DNA of 64,000 bases from Plantago major (Eukaryota > Streptophyta > Magnoliopsida > Lamiales > Plantaginaceae): positions 73,437,035-73,501,034 of the forward strand of contig CM048844.1 in NCBI GenBank assembly GCA_026545765.1. Direction: 5' to 3'. The position numbers and the translations under genes were made by a program. Of this stretch, positions 10,429-18,944 are shown one piece after another. The notes beneath the pieces are model-generated. The model did not search any database, was not told the DNA's origin, and saw only the letters and a program-made list of their open reading frames with translations. Position 1 is the first letter of the stretch. Every line of letters starts with the position of its first letter.

Positions 10429-11453
10429 AGATAACTGCGCGGATCTCCATCATGTCGATTGATCATCTCAGTTTCAACTACTTGTTACACGGAACTCCAT
10501 CGCCTGCTTTTTGGTCCTTTTGCCATTGGCCATAGAGCCCGCAAGTTGTAATTGAATTTCCGGCAAATCAATACAACCTCTATCTTTCGATTTGTGATTT
10601 TTCGATTTACGCATTTGAGATTTACCGTTCGTTTAACAACAACGAAAGCAAGAGATTTCATTCATACAAAGACGAATTATACATAATCTTGTCTGTACAA
10701 TTTACAATCCCGGATCGATTATCCGGACTTACGAACGCAATACGAAAAATGCATAAAAACGTCTCTAGGAGATACGTCATCTCCCAGCAAAGTTCATTCC
10801 CCCGTCGGGAAAAGCTTCTTCCGTGTCAAGCGGCAAGTCTGGTTTCCGCGGAGGCCAGGAACTCGATCTACCTGCACACAAGAGAATGGTTAAACGTGCT
10901 GGAATCCTTCAGGATACCACAAAACATGGCAATGCAAGTCCCGTGTCCGGGGAAAATAAAGTGCAGACAAGAAGAGATTTCCGCCTCACCGGCTTTAGAG
11001 ACTCAAACTCTCTTGAAATTCGGAAACCATTTCCAATATAAGAGAGATTTGAACCACTAAAGTGGGGTTGGAAGAAAGTAGAGGAGACGGACAGATATAC
11101 ATTTAAACCGAGATCTATGCTTTTCGGTGACTGATCTTCAACAATCTTCCCCTCTAGACCCACGCCACTTTCACGCTCAGGACGAACGCCGACTCGAGAG
11201 TGGACGGGAGTCTCGAGGGGGAAACTATTCAAGAGATCGTCATAATAGAGGAACAATGTGAAAAGGTCTAAGGATAAGTGCGTCAATATAATCCGACGAA
11301 GTCTGCACAAGAAAAAGATGGCGATCTCACCCGAGGAAAAATGGTTCGAATTTTATAGATAAAATTATCCGAAAATTTACATAATAGAGGAACAATGTGA
11401 AAAGGTCTAAGGATAAGAACATGCATCCACGGGGCATACCCCGCCTTGTTCCT
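10429..11453. other. Region between pol and aORF2 in copy A
   Basis: About 1 kb of non-coding element sequence, homologous on the opposite strand to about 34800-36130 of copy B. It contains a 38-bp direct repeat (see 11241-11417). It lacks the duplicated 92-bp promoter-like unit present in copy B. The minus strand shows a partly open frame (10909-11310), but its similarity to copy B is no better than that of the surrounding DNA, so I do not call a gene. Confidence 0.6.
11241..11417 (+). repeat. Pair of 38-bp direct repeats in copy A
   Basis: A 38-bp segment beginning CATAATAGAGGAACAATG and ending CTAAGGATAAG occurs at 11241-11278 and again at 11380-11417 (spacing 139 bp). It is absent in duplicate from copy B, so it is a private rearrangement of A, probably filler DNA copied during repair of a break that removed the 92-bp units. 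Confidence 0.85.
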
Positions 11454-11734
11454 TCACCAGACTCCGTAAGTCGAGCCTTGGGACTCCGAGCCTCCACCTC
11501 GGCCCTGACGAGCTTGCTGCTGCATGCGGATCCTCCTACGGATCAGCTTCAGCGTCCGCTTCCTCTCTTCCTCGGCTCGCCTCCTAGCTATTCCCGGACA
11601 TAGAGGTTGATCGCCTTCAAAATCAAGGATGATCGGGTCATCCGCGGTCCCCGTACCCGGGTAAATCGGTGGATGCATGTGCCCACAAGCACAATTACCC
11701 AGTGCTGATATTCCTCGTCATCAGATTCCGACAT
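11454..11734 (-). pseudogene. aORF2 of copy A (small antisense gene), one frameshift
   Basis: Counterpart of 34517-34798 in copy B. ATG at 11734 (MSESDDEEY), a 1-bp deletion within the next 57 bp, then the frame that reads MHPPIYPG (from 11678), TADDPIILDFEGD, a basic and charged helix (RRRAEEERKRTLKLIRRRIRMQQQ, which crosses no known domain) and ends GGGSESQGSTYGVW at 11454. About 94 residues. A TATA box lies 101 bp upstream (11835-11842), as in copy B. Function unknown; the acidic start and basic helix look like a small nucleic-acid-binding or adaptor protein, which is inference only. Confidence 0.6.
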
Positions 11735-11834
11735 CCTGGAGAACTCCGGCTTTTGTGGATGGTTGGAATCAGTAAAACAAAACACAAAGCGAAGAAGGGT
11801 ACAACAGTGAAAAAGGGAAGAACTACCACACCTT

Positions 11835-11842
11835 TATTTATA
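11835..11842 (-). promoter_or_regulatory. TATA box of aORF2, copy A
   Basis: TATAAATA on the minus strand, about 100 bp before the aORF2 ATG. Both its sequence and its spacing are kept in copy B (34410-34417). Confidence 0.6.
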
Positions 11843-12262
11843 GTTGCGACGGGTCCTCAAGATCTCGCCACATGTCGATAATCCGACGACGGGGGAGATG
11901 AAAAGACGTAGTCATAATGACTATTTCACTGTTTCACCTTCCTCCTTCTAGAAGAATTAGATATCCCAAGGCTAACAAATTCGAGTATCGGAAAGATGAT
12001 GGTCCGATTTCTACATCGATGCCATCTACAATGGTCCGTGCTCTTAAGAGATGGGTAATTTATAATAACTCGACTTATGAACAGATAAAAAGGAACGAAG
12101 AAGAGAGCAAGTAATAGTTCGGAAACATAGGAGGTTCAACTCCTCGGATTAAATACGAAACATTGCTATAGTATGTAATGACATTCCGAGTTATCAAAAG
12201 ATGCAAATCCAACAGAAAGATTCAGCAAATACAGAATTTCAACGGGGCATACCCCGGACTTC
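11843..12262. other. Spacer between aORF2 promoter and aORF1 end, copy A
   Basis: Non-coding on both strands. By homology to copy B (34000-34409) it holds the 3' end of the aORF1 transcript and the upstream part of the aORF2 promoter. No other feature seen. Confidence 0.5.
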
Positions 12263-15108
12263 TCACTGAGGTCCAGCTTGGCTCGGACCAGCTTCACCAG
12301 CTTGAGGCGGAACGACAGGGGGCGTGTTGGAGGTGGCTTGCGCAGCAAGGGATTCAACAATATTGAACAAGTTGAAATCCACGGGAAGGCCAACGACCCG
12401 GCAAAGCAGGGAGAACCACTTCTTCAGGAAAGCCCGGTAATTGTCGAAAGGTACAAAGCATACCTTTCGGAGAGCATCCGGGACCCATCTCGGGAGGAAG
12501 GGCCCGCCATTTCGGATCTCGATCTCACCTTCCTCAGTGACGAGTTCTGCAAACTCGCATGCGGCCAACTGTTCATCCGAGACACTGTCAACAGGGACTT
12601 CCACACCATTAGCATCCGCAGAAGGGATTAACCCTTCCGCCTTCCAGTTAAAGTCCGGTGGAAGTAGTCCCTTGGACTACAGTTGTCCGATAGCGGACAC
12701 GAACCCATCCAGGCGGGAGGCGTCGGATTTGTCCGCCGTCAAGAACTTGAAGGAGTCGGACTCCATGAAGTCATGACCAGCCTCAAGACGGGCATATTGG
12801 AGGCCTTCGAGCAGAAAATCCTTGGAATCCAGAAAAGCCTTCATCGACTTGTCGACAAAGTTCTCCTGCCAGTCGAGGTCCGCCTTAATCTCTTCCTAGC
12901 TAGTCTTCAGCTTACGGAACTTCACTTCATGCTCTTTCAGCCGCATCTCCAATTGCTTCACCTTCTCCGCCTCATCCGCGGAAGTGGCCACAGCCTTGTG
13001 GAGGTCCTCCTCAATGGTAGCGCGTTCAGCGGCCTTCCATTGCATGGATTTAAACAAAAATGCAAGAAGTCCGTAATAATATAAGTTGCACTTCCGTCAT
13101 ACTAAGAACAAACCAAGAAGAGCATCAAAAGATTACTTACTCGTTGGTACAGCCCATCCAGCCCTCCGACCCGCTCAACCAAAGGGAGTCCGCAAGCCAG
13201 CTCGTACTCCTTGTCAAGAGCAACTTGGTCAACAGGAAGGACAGCGGACAATTGCTGTCTCTTTGCTGCGGGAGGAGCCTCCGAAGTTGCTCCTCTCTTG
13301 CGTCCCGAGGTAATGGCATCCTGCATCAACACCTCCCGTTGTGGTGCGGCAATGAAGCACGGGACTTCGAAGCGGTGGCGCTCCGAGTGACGGGGTTTTA
13401 CCCTTGTCGGGCACCGCCAAGGCCTGAGAATCCTCTCCAGCCTTGTTCCGCCTTTCTTCCTCCGCGGCAAAAACTGCGGCATTCTTCGGATCTAACATGG
13501 GAAGACCCGCGGAAGTGTTGATGATTTTGGTCCTCTGACCAGCGGCGACCTCCAGGGCTTGCTGCTCTCTCTGCAACTTTTTCTTTTCGCGGAGTGTCGA
13601 CATGATGTAGTCGAACCAATGAGCTGCACAATAAACCAAAGGCGTTAGATACAGACGGATTAAAGAAGAATTATCAGAATTGAGGAAATACATCATCAAA
13701 ATAGAGTATATCGAAGAAGAAAGAACGCCAAGTTTCAAGACAACGAATCCTTACTAAAGTCCATCTTCCCTCCTACATCCACTGCGCCTGTTAGTCCGCA
13801 CAGGTAGGGAAGTGGCTGACAGATTAATCCGTGAAACGGATAAGTAGGTGGGTCATGCTTTTTGTGGATTGCCGCCACCCACGGAGCCACGTTCTTCGGA
13901 AGGGGATGCCAATCCGGGATACTCTCCCTTAGGAATTTTGTTGGCAGTCCCCACTGTTCTCGCTGCCTCTCGGACTCCCCTGGTTTCAGAGCCATCCGCA
14001 CAAAAATGAACTTATCCCACCACTTCGACCCCAGCGACGAAATGGAGTCACAAATGAAGTTATAAGGTTTCCTATTCATAAAGGTATAAAAGAGGGGATT
14101 CCTTGACCGAATCTAAACGTGAAAGAGCTGCCTGAAGTTCTCAAAATTTACGGGCTGCCCTTTCTTCTTACAAAAAACGGCGAAGCAAATAAGATTACCC
14201 AAGGACTTCGGGATAACCTGACTCGGACCAATCCCAATGTGATTTAGAATGTGCTTAAACACCGTTGCAATGGGGACCTTCCACCCACAAGCAAGAGCTA
14301 CCTCGTGCACACACATATACCCGGCGAGCGGGTTGTAAAAGGCTTGTCCGGGCTCGGGAACCATGATTTCTACGGAGTCAGGGATCTCCCACTTTCGCCT
14401 CCACTCGGGGATGTCCTCCGCCCTAACCCTGGATGGACACGTAGGAAGAAGTCCGTCCGTGTTTAGTTCTCCAAATTCGTCTGCTATTGTAACAGCAGAC
14501 GCAGGACGGGGGAACTTGATTCGGGCAGCTTTCGCACCACGACCTTCAATTAATGGAAGACTGGACTGAACGGGCGCAGCAGGGTGTAGTGCAATCCACC
14601 GACTGGATCATCTAGGGGGACGAGCGACAGGAGATCCTTCTCCTTCTTCCTCCTCGTCCTCATCTTCTTCTTCCTCACCATCTTCTTCCTCCTCGATGAC
14701 ACCTTCGGGTCTCCCGGATGTGCTTGGGTTGGACGGACCTGTTTCCGCTACAACACGGTCCTCCACCCCAGCCTCGAACATCTCGACTTCATCAGCCTCC
14801 CGACCGCTGTCGCCTTCCCGCTCCGCACGCAGTTCGCTCGGATCCCCGGATGTCCCAATGCCACCTATAGTCCGAGATTGGACTAACGACCTAGTCCTAG
14901 CAAAGTCACCCCGGTCCACTGAAACGTCGGCCTGCGCTTCTGTCGCACCGTGAACTCCGTGCCCAGCATCGGAATCTCTGGACGACCCAAGCTCCACAAC
15001 TACAAAATCTCTCGCGAACAAGGTCAGATCCACGGACCCGGTCCCTAAATCTACTGCGTCATTATAACCTGGGGCCTCGTGCTGGTTCTGACTATCGCTC
15101 CCGGACAT
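12263..15108 (-). pseudogene. aORF1 of copy A: spliced antisense gene, broken
   Basis: Long gene opposite in direction to gag-pol, with the same structure as 31150-33999 of copy B. The ATG at 15108 (MSGSDSQNQHEAP) lies 2 bp after a leader-intron acceptor. Exon 1 runs to 13755, intron 1 is 13624-13754 (131 bp, GT-AG, identical length in copy B), exon 2 ends at 13141, and exon 3 ends with TGA at 12263. The protein has an acidic N-terminal half, a central domain with GYMCVHEVALACGWKVPI and LNHIGIGPSQVIPKSLGN that resembles the plant 'putative gypsy type transposon' family (from memory PF04195, Transposase_28), and a coiled-coil C-terminal part. Damage: CGA-to-TGA stop at about 14608, TAG at about 14113, a frame change at the C-run near 13440, and the acceptor AG of intron 2 (near 13050-13060) is lost. 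Confidence 0.8.
13624..13754 (-). other. Intron 1 of aORF1, copy A
   Basis: Donor GTAAGG and acceptor TTATTGTGCAG on the minus strand; 131 bp, the same length and borders as in copy B. Removing it joins the two open exons in phase 1. Confidence 0.8.
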
Positions 15109-15109
15109 C

Positions 15110-15532
15110 CTAGGGCAGAAGGAAACAAGTCAGGAATGATGGTGTTGATTGTCCGAGAGTTCGTTTAGGTAATTTCTTAAGTCAAAGAAAGCATACGGAT
15201 TTCTACTTAACGCGTCGTTGGCACTATCACCTATCTTACCCGGCACGCTGAGCGGGGCAAATTTACGGAAGACTGTGTGCCAATTGGCACCAACACATTA
15301 CCAAATAAGCATGCATAATCAAATTTTGGTTACAATCGGCATACACATGAGATGCATCAACAAGATACTGGCAATAAATTGGCATGCAACAGTACGGAGG
15401 AGAAATTGTCACACGCAACATCGGCAAGAACAGATTCGACAATTTCATACCCGAGCAGGGCAAAAACATATGAGCACGAAGTAAGCATATCGTGAAAAGG
15501 AGACAACTTAGCAAAGGTGAAGATGTACGTAC
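15110..15532 (-). other. Leader intron of aORF1, copy A
   Basis: On the minus strand the acceptor TTCCTTCTGCCCTAG lies just before the ATG, and a donor GTACGT is at about 15532. The structure parallels the 503-bp leader intron of copy B. The donor assignment is by alignment with copy B and is less sure than the acceptor. Confidence 0.6.
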
Positions 15533-15726
15533 TTGATAAAGTTGATTTGATAAGTTCGAACGGACGACTAAGCCTTGCTGCTTCTCCGAGGATACGGATT
15601 CGAAGAAGAAACTTTCAAATTTTGCGACTCTTGCTTGCTCGGATGTGTCTTCAAATGCTCAGATTGCTTTGCGATTGCTCTGAATTTCGAGATTGCTAAA
15701 AGTGTGAAAGTGATTGATGGGCTGAC

Positions 15727-15734
15727 TATTTATA
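15727..15734 (-). promoter_or_regulatory. TATA box of aORF1, copy A
   Basis: TATAAATA on the minus strand, about 195 bp before the putative leader-intron donor. It occupies the position of the aORF1 TATA box in copy B. Confidence 0.65.
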
Positions 15735-16293
15735 AGGGCAATTTGGGAAAAGCCAAGAGTCACATCGCTTGGATTTGAATCCCAGCCGTTGATCCTCTCC
15801 AATCCAAGGGTTGTGCCGTCATGAGTGGATGGTCACAAGACGTCGCATTTAATGCTTGACAGACGCGTCACATCAATCGGACTTGGAACCCCAACCGTTG
15901 ATGTCGTCCTGATCCAACGGTCACGTCCCTTTACGCGGGATCTTTCCCCCGTGGGCCGAACGGACAACCTATTGGGCCTCTTGGGCTTACGAGAGGACCA
16001 ATTCAACAATCGGTCCAACGGACAGCTTCCAGAGGGCTACGTCAGATCCTAACCGTACTCGGACCAATATATCTCGGAAACAAATACCTTTTCCCTCTAC
16101 AGTCCCAGTTATGTGATAACTCGGACTGTAGACGGAAAAGGGGGGGAAAGAGATATATTGAATCCTTGAGGACACGGACGACGGATCCCGACAAAAAGGA
16201 TTTTTTCCTTTTTCTTTTAACTAACGATTCGGACACGCTCCACAGACACGACTGATCCCTCATAGTTACCAACTATCTTCTACTAAGATACTT
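15735..16293. other. Upstream region of aORF1 / 3' untranslated region of copy A
   Basis: Non-coding stretch between the antisense TATA box and the polypurine tract. Two imperfectly repeated segments carry the motif CCAACCGTTGATC or CAACGGTTGGGGTT (about 15783-15800 and 15890-15910). These occur again in copy B around 30160-30275 and 30365-30395 and may be regulatory repeats of the antisense promoter. Confidence 0.5.
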
Positions 16294-16311
16294 GGAAACT
16301 GGGGGGACATA
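16294..16311 (+). other. Polypurine tract of copy A
   Basis: GGAAACTGGGGGGACATA directly before the 3' LTR. The same sequence lies beside the 3' LTR of copy B (29775-29792, minus strand). Confidence 0.85.
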
Positions 16312-17160
16312 TGTTGATACGGAAATGTGTCCAATCCGTTAAGGGCGCCATAGAGCGTGTCCTAAAGCGCATCACGGCTTAACTAGCCAATTCAGTACTG
16401 GTCCGACCTCACATGGTCCGACCAAAGTGAATCGACCAGTACGCTGAAGTCACTACATCTCCACAACCAAATTTGGCTAAGGAAAGGACTTCCAAACGAC
16501 CATGTCAAGACAGAGATGCCTAACGGACCGGACGAGAGAATCTCGGACGCCACCATCGCGATAAGCCCAAACGTACATAACAGAACCACTGAGATACTTC
16601 CGTGAGACTCTTGGCTCGGACATCCAGAGTTACCCAAGGGCAGATCAACCAAGCAGACAGATCTGTCCGAGGGACTAACACGGACCCAACAGGCGGAACA
16701 GTACTCTCAGAGGGAAAAGGTCCAAACTACCCTCCCAAGCCCACTAATCGGTATTGGACTACTGTTCACTATTGGGCTATGGGCCAAAGGGAGCATTGGT
16801 GTCCAAATCTGAATCATACACTTGGCATCATCTTATAAACCTCTTCATAAGTACATGATAACTATAAATATAGCACAAGGTCCAAGACCTTAAGGGGGGC
16901 AACAATCCCTAAGTCTTCTAGGACATAATACCTTTCCCATTACTATTGCATTGAGAGCTATCATCTCTCCTTTGAGTAAAGCCTCCTTCCGGATTGACTT
17001 TGGCAATCTGGGTAACCCGTTCTAACCCCCCCCCCCCCACTTAGTCCTTTCAGGTACTCTTGCTCGGACAAGCCTTCTCTCGGACTTCAAGTTGGAGGTG
17101 GATCTTAGATAAGGTTACTTGCAGTAGTAGTGTTGGTGTTTGAGGTTTTATCCCTCAACA
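16312..17160 (+). repeat. 3' LTR of copy A
   Basis: 849 bp, TGTTGATACGG...CCCTCAACA, paired with 4876-5725. TATA box at 16863-16870; C-run of 13 at 17026-17038. Followed by the AACTT duplication at 17161-17165. Confidence 0.97.
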
Positions 17161-17523
17161 AACTTCTTCTTGTTCAACAGGATAAGTAGTGAGCTTGCTG
17201 GGTAAGGCAGGATGTGTAACCATCTGCTCTTGGGTTTGAGCATCCGCAGACTTGAAATCTGCCATAAGTCTTTGTGCTACTTCATGAATGAAGTCTTCAT
17301 GCATCAGAGTGGAAAATGTGTAGGACTCCGTTGGGAACAATGCATGGATATAATCTTCCAGATTGAAGGCGATTGTTTTCTTTTCTGGGACGTCAATTAC
17401 TCTGGCTAATTCTGAAAGGTCAGCCTTTCTGAGTTTCTGCCATTGTTTGAAGCACTTGAGATGTTTCTTTAAAGTGCGCTTCTGGAAAGCCTTGAGTAAA
17501 TCAACTGGCACTAGACTTTGAGC
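17161..17523 (-). pseudogene. Exon e of element S, upstream half (split by copy A)
   Basis: Starts after an acceptor CTTTCAG on the minus strand at 17524 and runs in frame to the copy A insertion. It continues at 4875-4367. It encodes a leucine- and lysine-rich helical stretch (LKAFQKRTLKKHLKCFKQW, LRKADLSELARVIDVPEKK), then LHEDFIHEVAQRLMADFKS-like helices. The first codons (GCTCAAAGT) resemble the starts of exons b, c and d. Family not recognised. Confidence 0.5.
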
Positions 17524-17604
17524 CTGAAAGAAAGGGATCAAGTTAGTTTTGTTCAAACCACTTGAGTTAGTATCTGTGTGCAAAAGTAAGCTTTCTGAGC
17601 ATAC

Positions 17605-17721
17605 CTGTGTAGAAACACTAGGCTCATTATCCTGTACTTCTGCTTGCTTGGTCTCGGAGACCTCAGATACTTTGGTGTGAGGAGAAGTTTTATCCTCATC
17701 AACCTTTCTTTCTGCTTGAAC
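17605..17721 (-). pseudogene. Exon d of element S
   Basis: 117 bp, a multiple of three. On the minus strand it lies between acceptor ATTCTCAG and donor GTATGC, and begins GTTCAAGCAGAAAG. It encodes a Glu/Lys/Ser/Thr-rich stretch. It belongs to the series b, c, d, e of short exons that start with related codons. Confidence 0.5.
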
Positions 17722-17801
17722 CTGAGAATTAAAATCAAATATGTTTAGAAACTGTTAACAAAAAAGATAGGTGGAAAAGTGCTTTCTGAGACTTCACTTA
17801 C

Positions 17802-17951
17802 TTCCAAGTGAGGAAGCTCAGTAGCATGTTCATCAGAAACCTTGGGGGTTTCTGTCACCTTTTCTGCAGATACTGCTTGTTCAGCAGATTTAGTTTCTTT
17901 TGGAAGAGATAACACAATGGTTTCTTCATCCAATTGTCCTTCTGACTGAGC
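17802..17951 (-). pseudogene. Exon c of element S
   Basis: 150 bp, a multiple of three, between acceptor TTCTTACAG and donor GTAAGTG on the minus strand. It begins GCTCAGTCAGAAGG and encodes an acidic low-complexity segment containing SAEKVTETPKVSDEH. Confidence 0.5.
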
Positions 17952-18029
17952 CTGTAAGAACAAACATAAGAGATTTTAGTAGTGGGTTTTCCTGAGCATT
18001 CTTGAAGGAGACTATTACTGATTACTTAC

Positions 18030-18137
18030 CTTCTCAGCAGAAGGCTCAGTAAATACTTCCTCAGAAAGATTTTCAGCCTCTGGAATCTCTAGGTTTTGGG
18101 GTGTTGGTTCCACCACCACTACTTCCTCAGTTGGAGC
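18030..18137 (-). pseudogene. Exon b of element S
   Basis: 108 bp, a multiple of three, between acceptor TCTTCTTAG and donor GTAAGTAAT on the minus strand. It begins GCTCCAACTGAGGAAG, ends in GCTGAGAAG, and encodes an acidic Pro/Glu-rich segment. Confidence 0.5.
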
Positions 18138-18219
18138 CTAAGAAGAGACATTAAGAATATTAGAACATAATATAAGAGCATTTTTAGTCAGTTATTTCTT
18201 GTTCAGAGACAACTTCGCT

Positions 18220-18944
18220 ACCTGTGGGACAGGCTCTTCTTGATGTTCTGAGGTTGGAGGAACCTCTTCTTGATTCAAGGGGGTGGACAGGTTTTCTTTC
18301 CCCTGAAAGTGTGTCTCCATGTTGTCCTGAATAGAGTCAGGCTGATCATTAATCTCTTGGACTTGTGGTGATTCCACAGTCTCTCTGTGCTCATTGTTGT
18401 TCTCCTTTGCAGTATCATTCTGAGTCTCCATCTCAGTTTGATCCCTTTCTGAGAGTTGAGCTTTCTCAGAAGGTTGAGGAACCTGTGTTAAAACAGGATT
18501 TTCTTCAGAAACATTAAGTGCTGGCATTGTGAATGTGGAAGCAATGTCAGGATCTTCCAGCATTCTATCTTCCTCACCCAGGCCTTCTTCTTCAACAAGG
18601 AGGGCTCTTGTCTTTCTGAAGAGCTGAGGTTGATGCTCCTCCATGGGTCTCATACTTGAATCTTTTGAGTACTTTTGCAAGTACTTCATCATCCTCAGAG
18701 TCACTATTCTGTGTTGGTGCAGACCCATCTATGATATTTCTATCATCTCTGGAGAGTTCTGGAGCATTCTGGTTCAGGACTCTTGGGGCATTCGGGAGTT
18801 GCCTTTCTGGGCGTCCAACATCTTCTGAGACCTTGTCTCCAGAAGGTTGTGCCTCTTTTATGATTAGGGACTTGGAGGCTCTTTTGCTTTGAGTCCTCTT
18901 TCTCTTGGCAACTGGAGGTTTAGCTTGAGCTTGCTCAGAGACCT
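18220..18944 (-). pseudogene. Exon a of element S (5'-most surviving part)
   Basis: Coding-like minus-strand segment of about 720 bp with one frame change near 18595. It opens at the satellite junction with a basic run KRKRTQSKRASK and SLIIKEAQPSGDK, then SDSEDDEVLAKVLKRFKYET, then a Glu/Gln-rich tail. It ends at a donor-like CAG/GTAGCG at about 18220. The open frame extends rightward into satellite DNA (to 18996), which is accidental. Upstream exons are lost with the truncation. No known domain recognised. Confidence 0.5.

Larger units (their letters stand above)
4876..17160 (+). mobile_element. Tat-type Ty3/gypsy retrotransposon, copy A, RT deleted
   Basis: 12,285 bp, bounded by two LTRs of about 850 bp and the AACTT duplication. 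Order on the plus strand: LTR, PBS, gag-protease, [RT and first RNase H deleted], second RNase H, integrase, then a region of about 5.9 kb with two antisense genes, polypurine tract, LTR. The lineage call rests on TGGCGCC priming, a second RNase H between RT and integrase (the dual-RNase-H arrangement known from Tat elements such as Ogre and Retand), and the antisense ORF region before the 3' LTR, also known from this lineage. It is the same family as copy B. Non-autonomous because RT is absent. Confidence 0.93.
714..18944 (-). mobile_element. 5'-truncated SIRE/Maximus-like Ty1/copia retrotransposon (element S), interrupted by copy A
   Basis: Seen: a TG...CA-bounded LTR at 714-2110. Directly inside it, read on the minus strand, is ATCAAAAAGGGGAAAATT followed by TGTTAGG. 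A CATCAAAAAGGGGGAGATTGTTGG-like junction is familiar from the 3' LTR of SIRE/Maximus copia elements, and the LTR length of about 1.4 kb fits that lineage. The internal part has only minus-strand open segments lying where SIRE elements carry an extra (env-like) ORF after pol. No gag, protease, integrase or RT is present. The right end runs straight into satellite at about 18944, without an LTR or a matching CTATT duplication, so the 5' part is lost. Copy A (4876-17160) is inserted in it. Lineage assignment is inference from the junction, LTR size and position. Confidence 0.65.

Noticed and set aside
10909..11310. 133-codon minus-strand frame in copy A and 76-codon frame at 35321-35551 in copy B as a third antisense gene
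   Set aside because: Similarity is limited to part of the frames, starts differ, and no TATA or splice structure is shared. Not better than the DNA background.
714..18944. Element S as a host gene region rather than a retrotransposon
   Set aside because: The TG...CA LTR, adjacent polypurine tract and satellite setting support a retroelement. A captured host gene inside it remains possible and is noted as a finding.
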